Shown here piece by piece: positions 42,627 through 49,102 of a stretch of DNA of 49,102 bases (positions within the stretch are counted from its first letter, which is position 1; each line of letters begins with the position of its first letter). The notes under the pieces are model-generated. The model was not told the DNA's origin and did not search any database. It saw nothing but the letters and a program-made list of their open reading frames with translations. This DNA is from Cryobacterium breve. GTDB lineage: Bacteria > Actinomycetota > Actinomycetes > Actinomycetales > Microbacteriaceae. The position numbers and the translations under genes are program-made. The stretch spans positions 151,505 to 200,606 of the forward strand of contig NZ_SOGJ01000022.1 in NCBI RefSeq assembly GCF_004402375.1. The letters are read 5' to 3'.

Positions 42627-44363
42627 CTAGCGGACCAGAGGAACCTCGAGAATGCTCGGCCCGGCATGCGGCGAGGTCAGGGCCCGCTCCAAATCGCTCC
42701 GGCTGGCAGCCAGGCCGTAGGACCAGCCGTAAGCCGCGGCGAGATTGGCCAGATCGGCCTGTTGCGGGGTGAAGAGCACCCGGTTGATGGCCTCGGCGCG
42801 AGCGGATGCCGCCACCTCGAGGCCGTCGAAAATGGTGCCGCCACCGTCGTTGCCGACGATGATCTGCAGGCGTGGGAGAGCCTCCCCCGGCGTCAGCAGG
42901 AGCGAGCCGATATCGTGCAGCAGGGTGAGGTCGCCCACGACCAGCCGGGTGACGCCGGTGGACTGCGGCGCCGGCCCGGTCTGGCTCGCCAAGGCGATGC
43001 CGATGGCCGTGGCCACCGTGCCGTCTATCCCGGCCAGGCCGCGGTTGGAGTGCACGGAGATCTTCTTGCCTGGAACGCGGCGGTCGGCGACCCGGATCAG
43101 TCGGGAGGCACCGAAGACGAGACGGTCGTGCGGCCAGGAGGAGCGCCAGACGGCGTCGGCGAGCATGGGCCGGGTGACCGGCGCGCGCATGGCGGCGAGT
43201 TCCTCGCGGGTGATCCCGCGGTCACTCATCGGGATTGATTCCCGGGCGGCCCCGGCGGCCAGCAGGTGGCGGCTGGACATAACCCAGCGTCCCAGCCATT
43301 CGCGTCCGTCCGGGGTGCCGGCCGCTTCAACGGCCGTGGCGTCGGGGGCGGCCGCGCGGGCGAAGACGCGCACCCGGCGTCCGGGGTTGAACCATTCGGA
43401 ACCGGTGGGCGCCACCACGATGGTCTCCACACCCTCGCGCGCGATCATTGCCGGAACCTCGCGGCTGAGCGTCGGATGACCGAACACGACCGCGCGTTCG
43501 ACCCGGCCGCCCAGATCGGAGGCCAGCAGCAGCTCACGGTACGCCGACACCAGATTCGGGCCGAACCGGGCGCCGCTGCAGACCTCGGCCAGCAAGGGCC
43601 AGCCCCCGGCGCGAGCGAATTCCTCGGCCTCGGGGCCGGCGCCGGTTCCCGCGATGACCACGGTGCGCGGACCGCCCGCGACGAGGAATACCGGTTCGGG
43701 GCGGTCGGCGGACAGGATGGGCTCGGAGAGCACAGCAGCCGATTCGGCGAGTCCGGCCGGGCCCGAGATCAGTTCGGGCGTCAGGGTGACCGGGGCCGAC
43801 AACGGCTCCCGGAAGGCAAGGTTCAGCTGCACCGGACCCGGGTCGAGCGAGCGGAGGCCGGTCGCGGCATCCGTTGCCCGGCGGGCCAGGGAGATGGCGG
43901 CGCCCGGCTCGGCGCCCGCGCCGTGCGGTGCGGGCTCATCGATGCACAGGCGCGTCGCCACGCCGAACAGGCCGGGCTGCAGGGTGGTCTGGTTCGAGCG
44001 GATGCCGCGCAGCTCGCTCGGCCGGTCGGCCGTCAGCAGGATCATGGCGACCCCGGAGTGATGCGCCTCGAGCACGGCGGGGTGGAGGTTCGCCACGGCC
44101 GTTCCCGAGGTGCAGACGACCAGTGTCGGCCGGCCTGACTCGACGGCAAGCCCGAGCGCGAGGAAGCCCGCGCCGCGCTCGTCGAGACGCACGTGCAGGC
44201 GGATCTGCCCGATCCGCTCCAGCTCCGCGCAGACCAGGGCGAGGGCCTGCGAACGGGCGCCCGGACTCAGAACCACGTCGCGCACGCCGAGACGCACGAA
44301 TTCACCCAGGAGAGAGACGCTGAAGTCTGTTGCCGGGCTGCCGCTGGCGCCGATGTCAGGCAT
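42627..44363 (-). CDS. menD: 2-succinyl-5-enolpyruvyl-6-hydroxy-3-cyclohexene-1-carboxylate synthase (MenD)
   Basis: About 578 residues from the ATG at 44363, overlapping the end of the upstream small membrane protein gene. The pyrimidine domain begins LGEFVRLGVRDVVLSPGARS (about residues 19-38). The ThDP/Mg2+ motif is VVGDLTLLHDIGSLLL followed by NDGGGTIFDGLE (about 480-510). It joins isochorismate and 2-oxoglutarate. The frame stays open to 44666 but that extension runs through the neighbouring gene and is rejected. A two-codon overlap suggests translational coupling. Confidence 0.94.
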   Translation of the reverse strand: MPDIGASGSPATDFSVSLLGEFVRLGVRDVVLSPGARSQALALVCAELERIGQIRLHVRLDERGAGFLALGLAVESGRPTLVVCTSGTAVANLHPAVLEAHHSGVAMILLTADRPSELRGIRSNQTTLQPGLFGVATRLCIDEPAPHGAGAEPGAAISLARRATDAATGLRSLDPGPVQLNLAFREPLSAPVTLTPELISGPAGLAESAAVLSEPILSADRPEPVFLVAGGPRTVVIAGTGAGPEAEEFARAGGWPLLAEVCSGARFGPNLVSAYRELLLASDLGGRVERAVVFGHPTLSREVPAMIAREGVETIVVAPTGSEWFNPGRRVRVFARAAAPDATAVEAAGTPDGREWLGRWVMSSRHLLAAGAARESIPMSDRGITREELAAMRAPVTRPMLADAVWRSSWPHDRLVFGASRLIRVADRRVPGKKISVHSNRGLAGIDGTVATAIGIALASQTGPAPQSTGVTRLVVGDLTLLHDIGSLLLTPGEALPRLQIIVGNDGGGTIFDGLEVAASARAEAINRVLFTPQQADLANLAAAYGWSYGLAASRSDLERALTSPHAGPSILEVPLVR

Positions 44364-44847
44364 CCCGCCGGCCGGGAAGGTCACCCTCGCCCGGCTCGGA
44401 TTTTTTCGGCTCGAACCCGGACGGGCCTGCCTGGCCGCTCTTTCCGGCTTGGCCGCTCTTTCCGGCCTGGCCGGGGGATCCGGCCTGGCCGGCGGTTCCG
44501 GTCTGGCCAGAACCAGGGTCGCGGGGATCCGGTTCATCCAGGTCAGCGAGCTCCTGCTCAAGGGCCCGGAGTCGTTCTTGGTCGGACTTGGCGCGGTCCA
44601 GACCCTTGAGGAACTCGATGTCGTCGTCCGGGGCGAACGAGCGCATGACCTTGCCCGTGCTCGCACGGCCGCGGCCGATCAGCAGCCAGAGCACCGGCCC
44701 GATCACGGGGATGAGCACGATCACGAAGATCCAGACCCAGCGCGGAAGCCCGCGAACCCGGGATCGACGAAGAAGCGCGCAGTCGACCAACGTATAGACG
44801 GTGAGGACGACAACGACGACTCCAAGAGCGAACCACAGGCGGACCAT
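44356..44847 (-). CDS. PLDc_N-domain membrane protein with collagen-like repeat tail
   Basis: 163 residues. Two membrane segments (about 3-22 and 36-58) enclose DCALLRRSRVRGLPRWVW, the pattern of the phospholipase-D-nuclease N-terminal (PLDc_N) domain, which is found alone in many small actinobacterial proteins of unknown role. The next 45 residues are charged, and residues about 110-150 are a low-complexity GQAGKS-type repeat encoded by 18-bp tandem repeats. The stop overlaps menD. The position just before menD is suggestive of co-expression, not function. Confidence 0.75.
   Translation of the reverse strand: MVRLWFALGVVVVVLTVYTLVDCALLRRSRVRGLPRWVWIFVIVLIPVIGPVLWLLIGRGRASTGKVMRSFAPDDDIEFLKGLDRAKSDQERLRALEQELADLDEPDPRDPGSGQTGTAGQAGSPGQAGKSGQAGKSGQAGPSGFEPKKSEPGEGDLPGRRDA
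44426..44515. repeat. 18-bp tandem repeat, five units, inside the PLDc_N gene
   Basis: Units begin at 44426, 44444, 44462, 44480 and 44498. The pattern is CCGGCYTGGCCG followed by six variable bases (CTCTTT twice, then GGGGAT-type and GCGGTT-type), encoding a six-residue Gly/Gln/Ala repeat. Such tracts vary in copy number among strains. Confidence 0.8.
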
Positions 44848-44917
44848 AACGACAGTGTATGGCTCCCACCCGTGAGATCGGTGAGTGGTTCACAGGCCAG
44901 CGACCTACACTGAGGCC

Positions 44918-45229
44918 ATGAAAGCTGTTCCCGCCTGGGTGTCCTACTCGGTCTTCCGCGTGCTCCTCTTCGCCGTCCCTCTCGCCGCCATGCTCGCACT
45001 CCGAATCGAGTGGTGGATCGCGGCCATCGCGTCCGCCCTGATCGGGGCGTCGCTGTCGTTCATCCTGCTGCGGAAGCCGCGCGAGCAAGTCGCACTGGGC
45101 CTCTACCAGGCCCGCCACCCCGAGAAGGAGTCGGTGCACCCCGACGCCGAGTCCGAGGATGCCGCCCTGGACCTGGCCGCGGAGCGCGCGGCCGAGACCG
45201 ACCTACAGCGCGAACGCGAGAGCCAGTAG
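44918..45229 (+). CDS. DUF4229-type small membrane protein
   Basis: 103 residues from the ATG at 44918. Two membrane segments (about 8-28 and 29-50) precede RKPREQVALGLYQARHP and an acidic, disordered tail rich in Glu and Ala. This is the layout of actinobacterial DUF4229 proteins that sit near menaquinone genes. TACACT ends six bases before the ATG, consistent with a leaderless transcript. Its stop lies within the last 27 bp of convergent menA. Function unknown. Confidence 0.75.
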   Translation: MKAVPAWVSYSVFRVLLFAVPLAAMLALRIEWWIAAIASALIGASLSFILLRKPREQVALGLYQARHPEKESVHPDAESEDAALDLAAERAAETDLQRERESQ

Positions 45230-46225
45230 CAGCCCGTACGCCAGGGCCGTGACGCTGGTCAGCTTGAGGGCCAGCACGAGTTCCGCCGAGGTCCTCGCCG
45301 TCACCGTGATCAGTCCGGCCGGCACGGCCAGCAGCAGCACGAAGAACGTGAGCCAGGCCAGCGGGTAGAAGAGTGCGAAGAAGGCGGCGATGACGAATGC
45401 CAGAAGCAGGAACAGGCAGAAGACCACGCGCGACGCCGTACCGCCGATCAGCACCGCGAGGGTGCGCTTACCGGATGCGCGGTCCGGTGCCAGGTCGCGC
45501 AGGTTGTTGACCATCAGCACGGCCATGGCGATCAAGCCGATGCCCACGCCGCTCAGCCAGCTTTCGGTGTTCACCGTACCTACCTGCACGTAGGTCGTGC
45601 CGGTCGTGGCCACGAGGCCGAAGAACACGAAGACGAACACCTCGCCGAGACCGGAGTAGCCATAGGGCCTGCGGCCCCCCGTGTAGAACCAGGCCGCGAC
45701 GATGGCGACCGCGCCCACCAACAGGAGCCACCACTGCCCGGTCAGCACGACCAGGGTGAGGCCGGCGAGCGCGGCGAGGGCGAAGAACGAGGCGGCGACG
45801 GTGAGCACCGCGCGGGGCTGGGCTGCCCCGCTGCCGGTCAGCCGGGCCGGGCCGATGCGGTTGGCATCGGTGCCGCGAATCCCGTCGGAGTAGTCGTTGG
45901 CGTAGTTCACGCCGATCTGCAGGCACAGGGCCACGATCAGCGCCAGCAGTGCACGCACCGGGTGGAAGACGCCGGGGCCGCTGGCCACGATCGCGGCGCC
46001 GGTGCCGAGCGCCACCGGGCCGATCGCCAGCGGCAACGTGCGCAACCGCGCGCCGGAGACCCAGTCACCGGCCGTGGCCGGTCCGGTCCGTGCCGGGCGA
46101 CTGCCGGCGGGGACGTTCCGACGTGCCGGGTTGCCCGACTTGCCGCCCCGGTTCACCGGGTTCGTCGTTGCCGAGGGGTTCAATCGTCGTTGTGAGGGCC
46201 TGACCGGCCGCGCTCCATGTGCCAC
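45203..46225 (-). CDS. menA: 1,4-dihydroxy-2-naphthoate polyprenyltransferase (MenA)
   Basis: About 340 residues from the GTG at 46225. TACTAT ends six bases upstream, and earlier open frame has no start evidence. Eight or nine helices are visible. The UbiA-family prenyl-diphosphate motif is NYANDYSDGIRGTDANR (about residues 109-125) and the second motif is DLAPDRASGKRTL (about 229-241). The first about 50 residues are basic, Gly/Pro-rich and unconserved. It attaches the polyprenyl chain in the membrane. It lies 24 bp after menE on the same strand. Confidence 0.9.
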   Translation of the reverse strand: MAHGARPVRPSQRRLNPSATTNPVNRGGKSGNPARRNVPAGSRPARTGPATAGDWVSGARLRTLPLAIGPVALGTGAAIVASGPGVFHPVRALLALIVALCLQIGVNYANDYSDGIRGTDANRIGPARLTGSGAAQPRAVLTVAASFFALAALAGLTLVVLTGQWWLLLVGAVAIVAAWFYTGGRRPYGYSGLGEVFVFVFFGLVATTGTTYVQVGTVNTESWLSGVGIGLIAMAVLMVNNLRDLAPDRASGKRTLAVLIGGTASRVVFCLFLLLAFVIAAFFALFYPLAWLTFFVLLLAVPAGLITVTARTSAELVLALKLTSVTALAYGLLLALAFAL

Positions 46226-46248
46226 GCCTACATAGTACGTGCCGGGCG

Positions 46249-47415
46249 TCAGAGATCGGCGAGCATCCGGGCCAGCGCCCGGAGGTCGGGTTTGCCCGTG
46301 GACAGCTGCGGGATCGCCGCCACCCGAACGAGCCGCACGGGCCTGGCGGCCTTGCCCAGAGCGGATGCGACGGCCTCCCCGATCCGGCCGAGAATCACCG
46401 CCGTGTCGTCGGCGACGGATGCCACGCCCGGCAGGACCAACACCGGAACCTGCCCCCACTGCCGGTCGGGCCGGCCCACCACGACCGCGTCACCGAGGCC
46501 CGGCAGCGATCGCACGACCCGCTCGACCGCGTCGAGCGACACCTTCTCGCCGCCGGAGATGATCACGTTGTCGGCTCGGCCGAGCACGCGCACGAAGCCC
46601 GTCACGGCATCCACCTCGCCTAGGTCACGCGTGCGGTACCAGCGTTCGCCGTGCATCTCGATGAAGCGGTCGCCGGTGCGCGCGAGATCACCCACGTAGC
46701 CCTCGGCGAGCACGGAGCCTGCGATCTCCAGCTGTCCGTCGACCGCGCGCACCTCGGTGTTGCCGATCGGTGTCCCGTTGTAGACGCAGCCGCCGGCGGT
46801 CTCCGAGGAGCCATAGGTGGCCACGACCCGCAGGTCGAGGCCGAAGGAGCGCTCGGCCAGCTCGGGAGGCAGCGCCTGCCCGCCGACCAGGATTCCCTGG
46901 AATCGCCGCAGCACGGCAAGCAGGCGGCGGTCGGCGCCGGCCGCCTCGACCAGCCGGGCCAGCTGCACAGGAACCAGCGCCGTGAACCGCAGCGGCTCGG
47001 TGAGACGCTCCGCCCAGTCCGTGAACCCCGCCGGGTCGAAGTGCCCGCCCGGCAGCACCACGGGAGTGGTGTTCGCCACGATCGAGCGCACGAGGACCTG
47101 CACGCCTGCAATGTAGTGCACGGGCAGAGCGAGCAGCCACTGGCCGGCCCCGCCGAGGTAGGCGCTGGACGCGGCGGCGCTGCTCAGAAGGGCGTCGGTG
47201 CTCAGCATCACGCGCTTGGGGACATCCGTCGACCCGGACGTCTCGATCACCACCGACACCTGCCTCGGCACCCGGGCCAGCCCGGCCAGAGCCGGCGCCG
47301 GACCGTGGCCGGGTACCGGCAGGACCGCGTCTCCCGTGTTGGCAAGGGCCAGCCGCAACGGGCTCATCAGGGCGAGCGGGTCGCCGACCGGCAGCACCGT
47401 GAGAGGGCGAGTCAT
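46249..47415 (-). CDS. menE: o-Succinylbenzoate-CoA ligase (MenE), short form
   Basis: 388 residues, shorter than the roughly 450-500 of many MenE proteins. ANL-family motifs: P-loop ETSGSTDVPKRV (about residues 59-70), ATYGSSETAGG (about 213-223), GRADNVIISGGEKVSLD (about 287-303) and the C-terminal lysine region STGKPDLRAL. The P-loop has Asp where the family usually has Gly (SGSTG). The enzyme activates o-succinylbenzoate with ATP and CoA. It lies 6 bp after menB, in the order menB, menE, menA. Confidence 0.88.
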   Translation of the reverse strand: MTRPLTVLPVGDPLALMSPLRLALANTGDAVLPVPGHGPAPALAGLARVPRQVSVVIETSGSTDVPKRVMLSTDALLSSAAASSAYLGGAGQWLLALPVHYIAGVQVLVRSIVANTTPVVLPGGHFDPAGFTDWAERLTEPLRFTALVPVQLARLVEAAGADRRLLAVLRRFQGILVGGQALPPELAERSFGLDLRVVATYGSSETAGGCVYNGTPIGNTEVRAVDGQLEIAGSVLAEGYVGDLARTGDRFIEMHGERWYRTRDLGEVDAVTGFVRVLGRADNVIISGGEKVSLDAVERVVRSLPGLGDAVVVGRPDRQWGQVPVLVLPGVASVADDTAVILGRIGEAVASALGKAARPVRLVRVAAIPQLSTGKPDLRALARMLADL

Positions 47416-47421
47416 GGTCGC

Positions 47422-48333
47422 CTAGAACTGCCAGTCGTAGGGACCCCAGTCGGGGTCGCGCTTCTCCAGGAAGGCGTCGCGCCCTTCGACGGCCTCGTCG
47501 GTGCCGTAAGCCAGGCGGGTGGCCTCCCCCGCGAAGACCTGCTGGCCGACAAGCCCGTCATCGACGGCGTTGAAGGCGAATTTCAGCATCCGGATGGCGG
47601 TGGGCGACTTGGTCAGGATCGTGCGAGCCCAGTCCAGGGCCTCCACCTCGAGCTGGGCGTGCGGCACGACAGCGTTCACGGCCCCCATCTCGAAGGCGCG
47701 TTGCGCCGAGTACTCGCGGGCCAGGAAGAACACTTCCCGCGCAGTCTTCTGCCCCACCTGGCGGGCGAAGTACGCGCTGCCATAGCCGGCGTCGAAGGAG
47801 CCCACGTCGGCATCCGTCTGCTTGAACTTGCCGTGCTCGGCGCTGGCGATGCTGAGGTCGCAGACCACGTGCAGGGAGTGCCCGCCGCCGGCAGCCCAGC
47901 CGGGAATGACCGCGATGACGACCTTGGGCATGAACCGGATCAGCCGCTGCACCTCGAGGATGTGCAGCCGGCCACCGCGGGCCTTGTCGATGCCGGAGGC
48001 GGTCTCACCGTCGGCGTACTTGTAGCCGTCCCTGCCACGGATGCGCTGGTCGCCGCCCGAGCAGAACGCCCAGCCGCCGTCCTTCGGGCTGGGGCCGTTG
48101 CCGGTGAGCAGCACCACACCGATCCGTGGGTTGACGCGGGCGTCCTCGAGGGCCGCATGCAACTCGTCGACCGTGTGCGGGCGGAAGGCGTTGCGCACCT
48201 CGGGCCGGTTGAACGCCACCCGGGCGATCCTCCCGGTCACGTCGTGATGGTACGTGACGTCGGTGAGGCGCTCGAAGCCCGCAACCTCCTGCCACTGGGT
48301 CGGGTCGAAGATTTCGGAAACCTGTTCGATCAT
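47422..48333 (-). CDS. menB: 1,4-dihydroxy-2-naphthoyl-CoA synthase (MenB)
   Basis: 303 residues from the ATG at 48333. Crotonase-fold motifs: AFNRPEVRNAFRPHT (about 41-55), WAFCSGGDQRIRG (about 86-98), PGWAAGGGHSLHVVCDLSIAS split at about 143-164, and DADVGSFDAGYGSAYFARQVG at about 174-193 with the active-site Asp/Tyr region. It cyclises o-succinylbenzoyl-CoA. TAGGCT lies seven bases before the ATG and a GGAG lies within that gap. First gene of menB-menE-menA. Confidence 0.95.
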   Translation of the reverse strand: MIEQVSEIFDPTQWQEVAGFERLTDVTYHHDVTGRIARVAFNRPEVRNAFRPHTVDELHAALEDARVNPRIGVVLLTGNGPSPKDGGWAFCSGGDQRIRGRDGYKYADGETASGIDKARGGRLHILEVQRLIRFMPKVVIAVIPGWAAGGGHSLHVVCDLSIASAEHGKFKQTDADVGSFDAGYGSAYFARQVGQKTAREVFFLAREYSAQRAFEMGAVNAVVPHAQLEVEALDWARTILTKSPTAIRMLKFAFNAVDDGLVGQQVFAGEATRLAYGTDEAVEGRDAFLEKRDPDWGPYDWQF

Positions 48334-48443
48334 GCACTCCAGCCTACGCGGGCGACGTATGGCTCCCGTCGGCCCCAGGGACGACGGCAACGGCACCCCA
48401 CGGGGGAAGATCTACCCCTCTTCGGGGGTCGAAGTCAACCCCC

Positions 48444-48472
48444 TTGAGGGCCTCGATTTCACCATGTGTACT
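48444..48472 (+). promoter_or_regulatory. Predicted promoter of the small gene/sigma factor pair
   Basis: TTGAGG (48444-48449), 17-bp spacer, TGTACT (48467-48472), about 22 nt before a GGAGG ribosome binding site. Just upstream, ACCCC and GGGGGT (about 48413-48429) could form a small hairpin. Confidence 0.45.
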
Positions 48473-48501
48473 TATTTCTTGAGAAAGACTCGGAGGTAGT
48501 G

Positions 48502-48801
48502 ATGACCCGCACCGGCACTCGACAAGCGCTCAACGAAGACGCGCGAAGCAACAATCCCCACCCCATGGATATCAGAGACATCGGCATCAATGCACTCTCC
48601 CCCACGGAATGGCGTGTCAGCGACCGCATGGTCGCCGACGGCGACCCGGCCGCCCTCGTTGGATTCATCCAGCGCGTGGACGACGCCTTCGAAGTGACGA
48701 ACTTCGGCCGACCCCGAGAACGGTCGTATTTCTCGTCATTCGACCGGGCCACGGCCAGCCTCGCCCTGTGCCGGACACCTGACACGGCGGTTCTGCGATG
48801 A
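48502..48801 (+). CDS. Small unknown protein coupled to a sigma factor gene
   Basis: 99 residues from the ATG at 48502, with CGGAGG about 6 nt upstream. I do not recognise a family. It is hydrophilic, lacks membrane segments and signals, and has a central region of mixed helix-like character (MDIRDIGINALSPTEW, then GFIQRVDDAFEVTNFG, then YFSSFDRATASLA). Its stop overlaps the sigma factor ATG (ATGA), so the two are co-translated. It might be a modulator of that sigma factor, an inference from coupling alone. Confidence 0.7.
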   Translation: MTRTGTRQALNEDARSNNPHPMDIRDIGINALSPTEWRVSDRMVADGDPAALVGFIQRVDDAFEVTNFGRPRERSYFSSFDRATASLALCRTPDTAVLR

Positions 48802-49102
48802 GCACCGTCACGAAACAGAGCCGGCCTGCCACCACCGCGCCGGCCCGGTACAGCGCGTCGACGGATGCCTTCGGCGACTACCTGCGCCAGATCGGCAAGG
48901 GTCCCCTGCTCTCCGCCGTCGACGAGGTGACGCTGGCCCAGCGCATCGAGGTGGGCCTGTTCGCCGCCGACAAGCTGGCCCACGGCGTCGACGACCCGTC
49001 GCTCGCACGGGAATTGGCCTGGCTCGCCCACGACGGCCGCCGCGCGAAGAACCTCTTCATCGAGGCCAACCTGCGCCTGGTCGTGAGCATCGCCAAACAC
49101 TA
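48798..49102 (+). CDS. Sigma-70-family RNA polymerase sigma factor, 3' end beyond window
   Basis: About 101 codons visible. After a 20-residue variable start comes DAFGDYLRQIGKGPLLSAVD, which is region 1.2, then EVTLAQRIEVGLFAADKL, and at the window edge NLFIEANLRLVVSIAKHY, the start of region 2.1. These are hallmarks of primary-like group 1/2 sigma factors (SigA/SigB/HrdB type). The short N-terminus, lacking a long region 1.1, favours a group 2 factor. It is translationally coupled to the preceding small gene. Confidence 0.9.
   Translation, partial: MSTVTKQSRPATTAPARYSASTDAFGDYLRQIGKGPLLSAVDEVTLAQRIEVGLFAADKLAHGVDDPSLARELAWLAHDGRRAKNLFIEANLRLVVSIAKH

Noticed and set aside
44364..44666. N-terminal extension of MenD
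   Set aside because: It runs through the repeat tail of the PLDc_N gene and is not MenD-like; the ATG at 44363 gives a normal length.

Overview
The window is a GC-rich (about two-thirds GC by eye) actinobacterial chromosome segment, most like Microbacteriaceae (Cryobacterium/Leifsonia-type). Supporting signs are frequent GTG starts, start codons 6-7 nt after a -10-like hexamer (leaderless genes), type I MurB beside a MaoC-type dehydratase pair, a full-looking menaquinone cluster, and an FprA-type ferredoxin reductase. No phage, transposase or CRISPR array was seen.

Layout. 1-5.3 kb: envelope and housekeeping genes (end of a PspC/LiaF-like membrane protein, a proline-rich two-TM protein, MurB with a two-subunit hydratase, a GNAT enzyme, a HEAT-repeat protein, a GDSL hydrolase). 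5.4-7.3 kb: an arsenite methyltransferase (ArsM) with three Cys-Cys pairs and its own operator-overlapped promoter, convergent with a PfkB sugar kinase. 7.4 kb: first copy of an 89-bp palindromic repeat. 7.9-19.2 kb: an IclR regulator divergent from a ten-gene operon. That operon encodes an OpuC-type quaternary-amine ABC transporter (4 genes), a formaldehyde-activating-enzyme (Fae) homologue, an enolase-superfamily enzyme, two aldehyde dehydrogenases, a beta-hydroxyacid dehydrogenase and an iron-type alcohol dehydrogenase. I regard it as the most novel system here: a complete-looking uptake and catabolic pathway for an unidentified compound. 19.3-23.2 kb: EamA exporter divergent from a LysR regulator, then an ABC1/UbiB-type kinase.

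23.2-25.8 kb: a visibly less GC-rich hipBA toxin-antitoxin pair next to tRNA-Met and tRNA-Thr. 26.1-31.9 kb: maltose/maltodextrin locus (MalG, MalF, MalE and a divergent GH13 alpha-glucosidase) with two LacI-type operators; a LacI-family regulator at 35.5 kb is a candidate controller. 32-37 kb: small alarmone synthetase, M23 peptidase, inositol-phosphatase-family enzyme, tRNA-Tyr, LacI, YajQ, second repeat copy. 37.2-48.3 kb: ferredoxin-NADP reductase, polyprenyl diphosphate synthase and menaquinone genes menG, menF, menD, menA, menE and menB, interrupted by PPK2 and two small membrane proteins; menC and a menH candidate are not in the window. 48.4-49.1 kb: a small unknown gene translationally coupled to a sigma-70 factor cut by the window end.

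Most genes are ordinary chromosomal ones. The accessory parts are the Fae operon, hipBA, and possibly arsM. All functional statements rest on reading motifs by eye; no database search was run.
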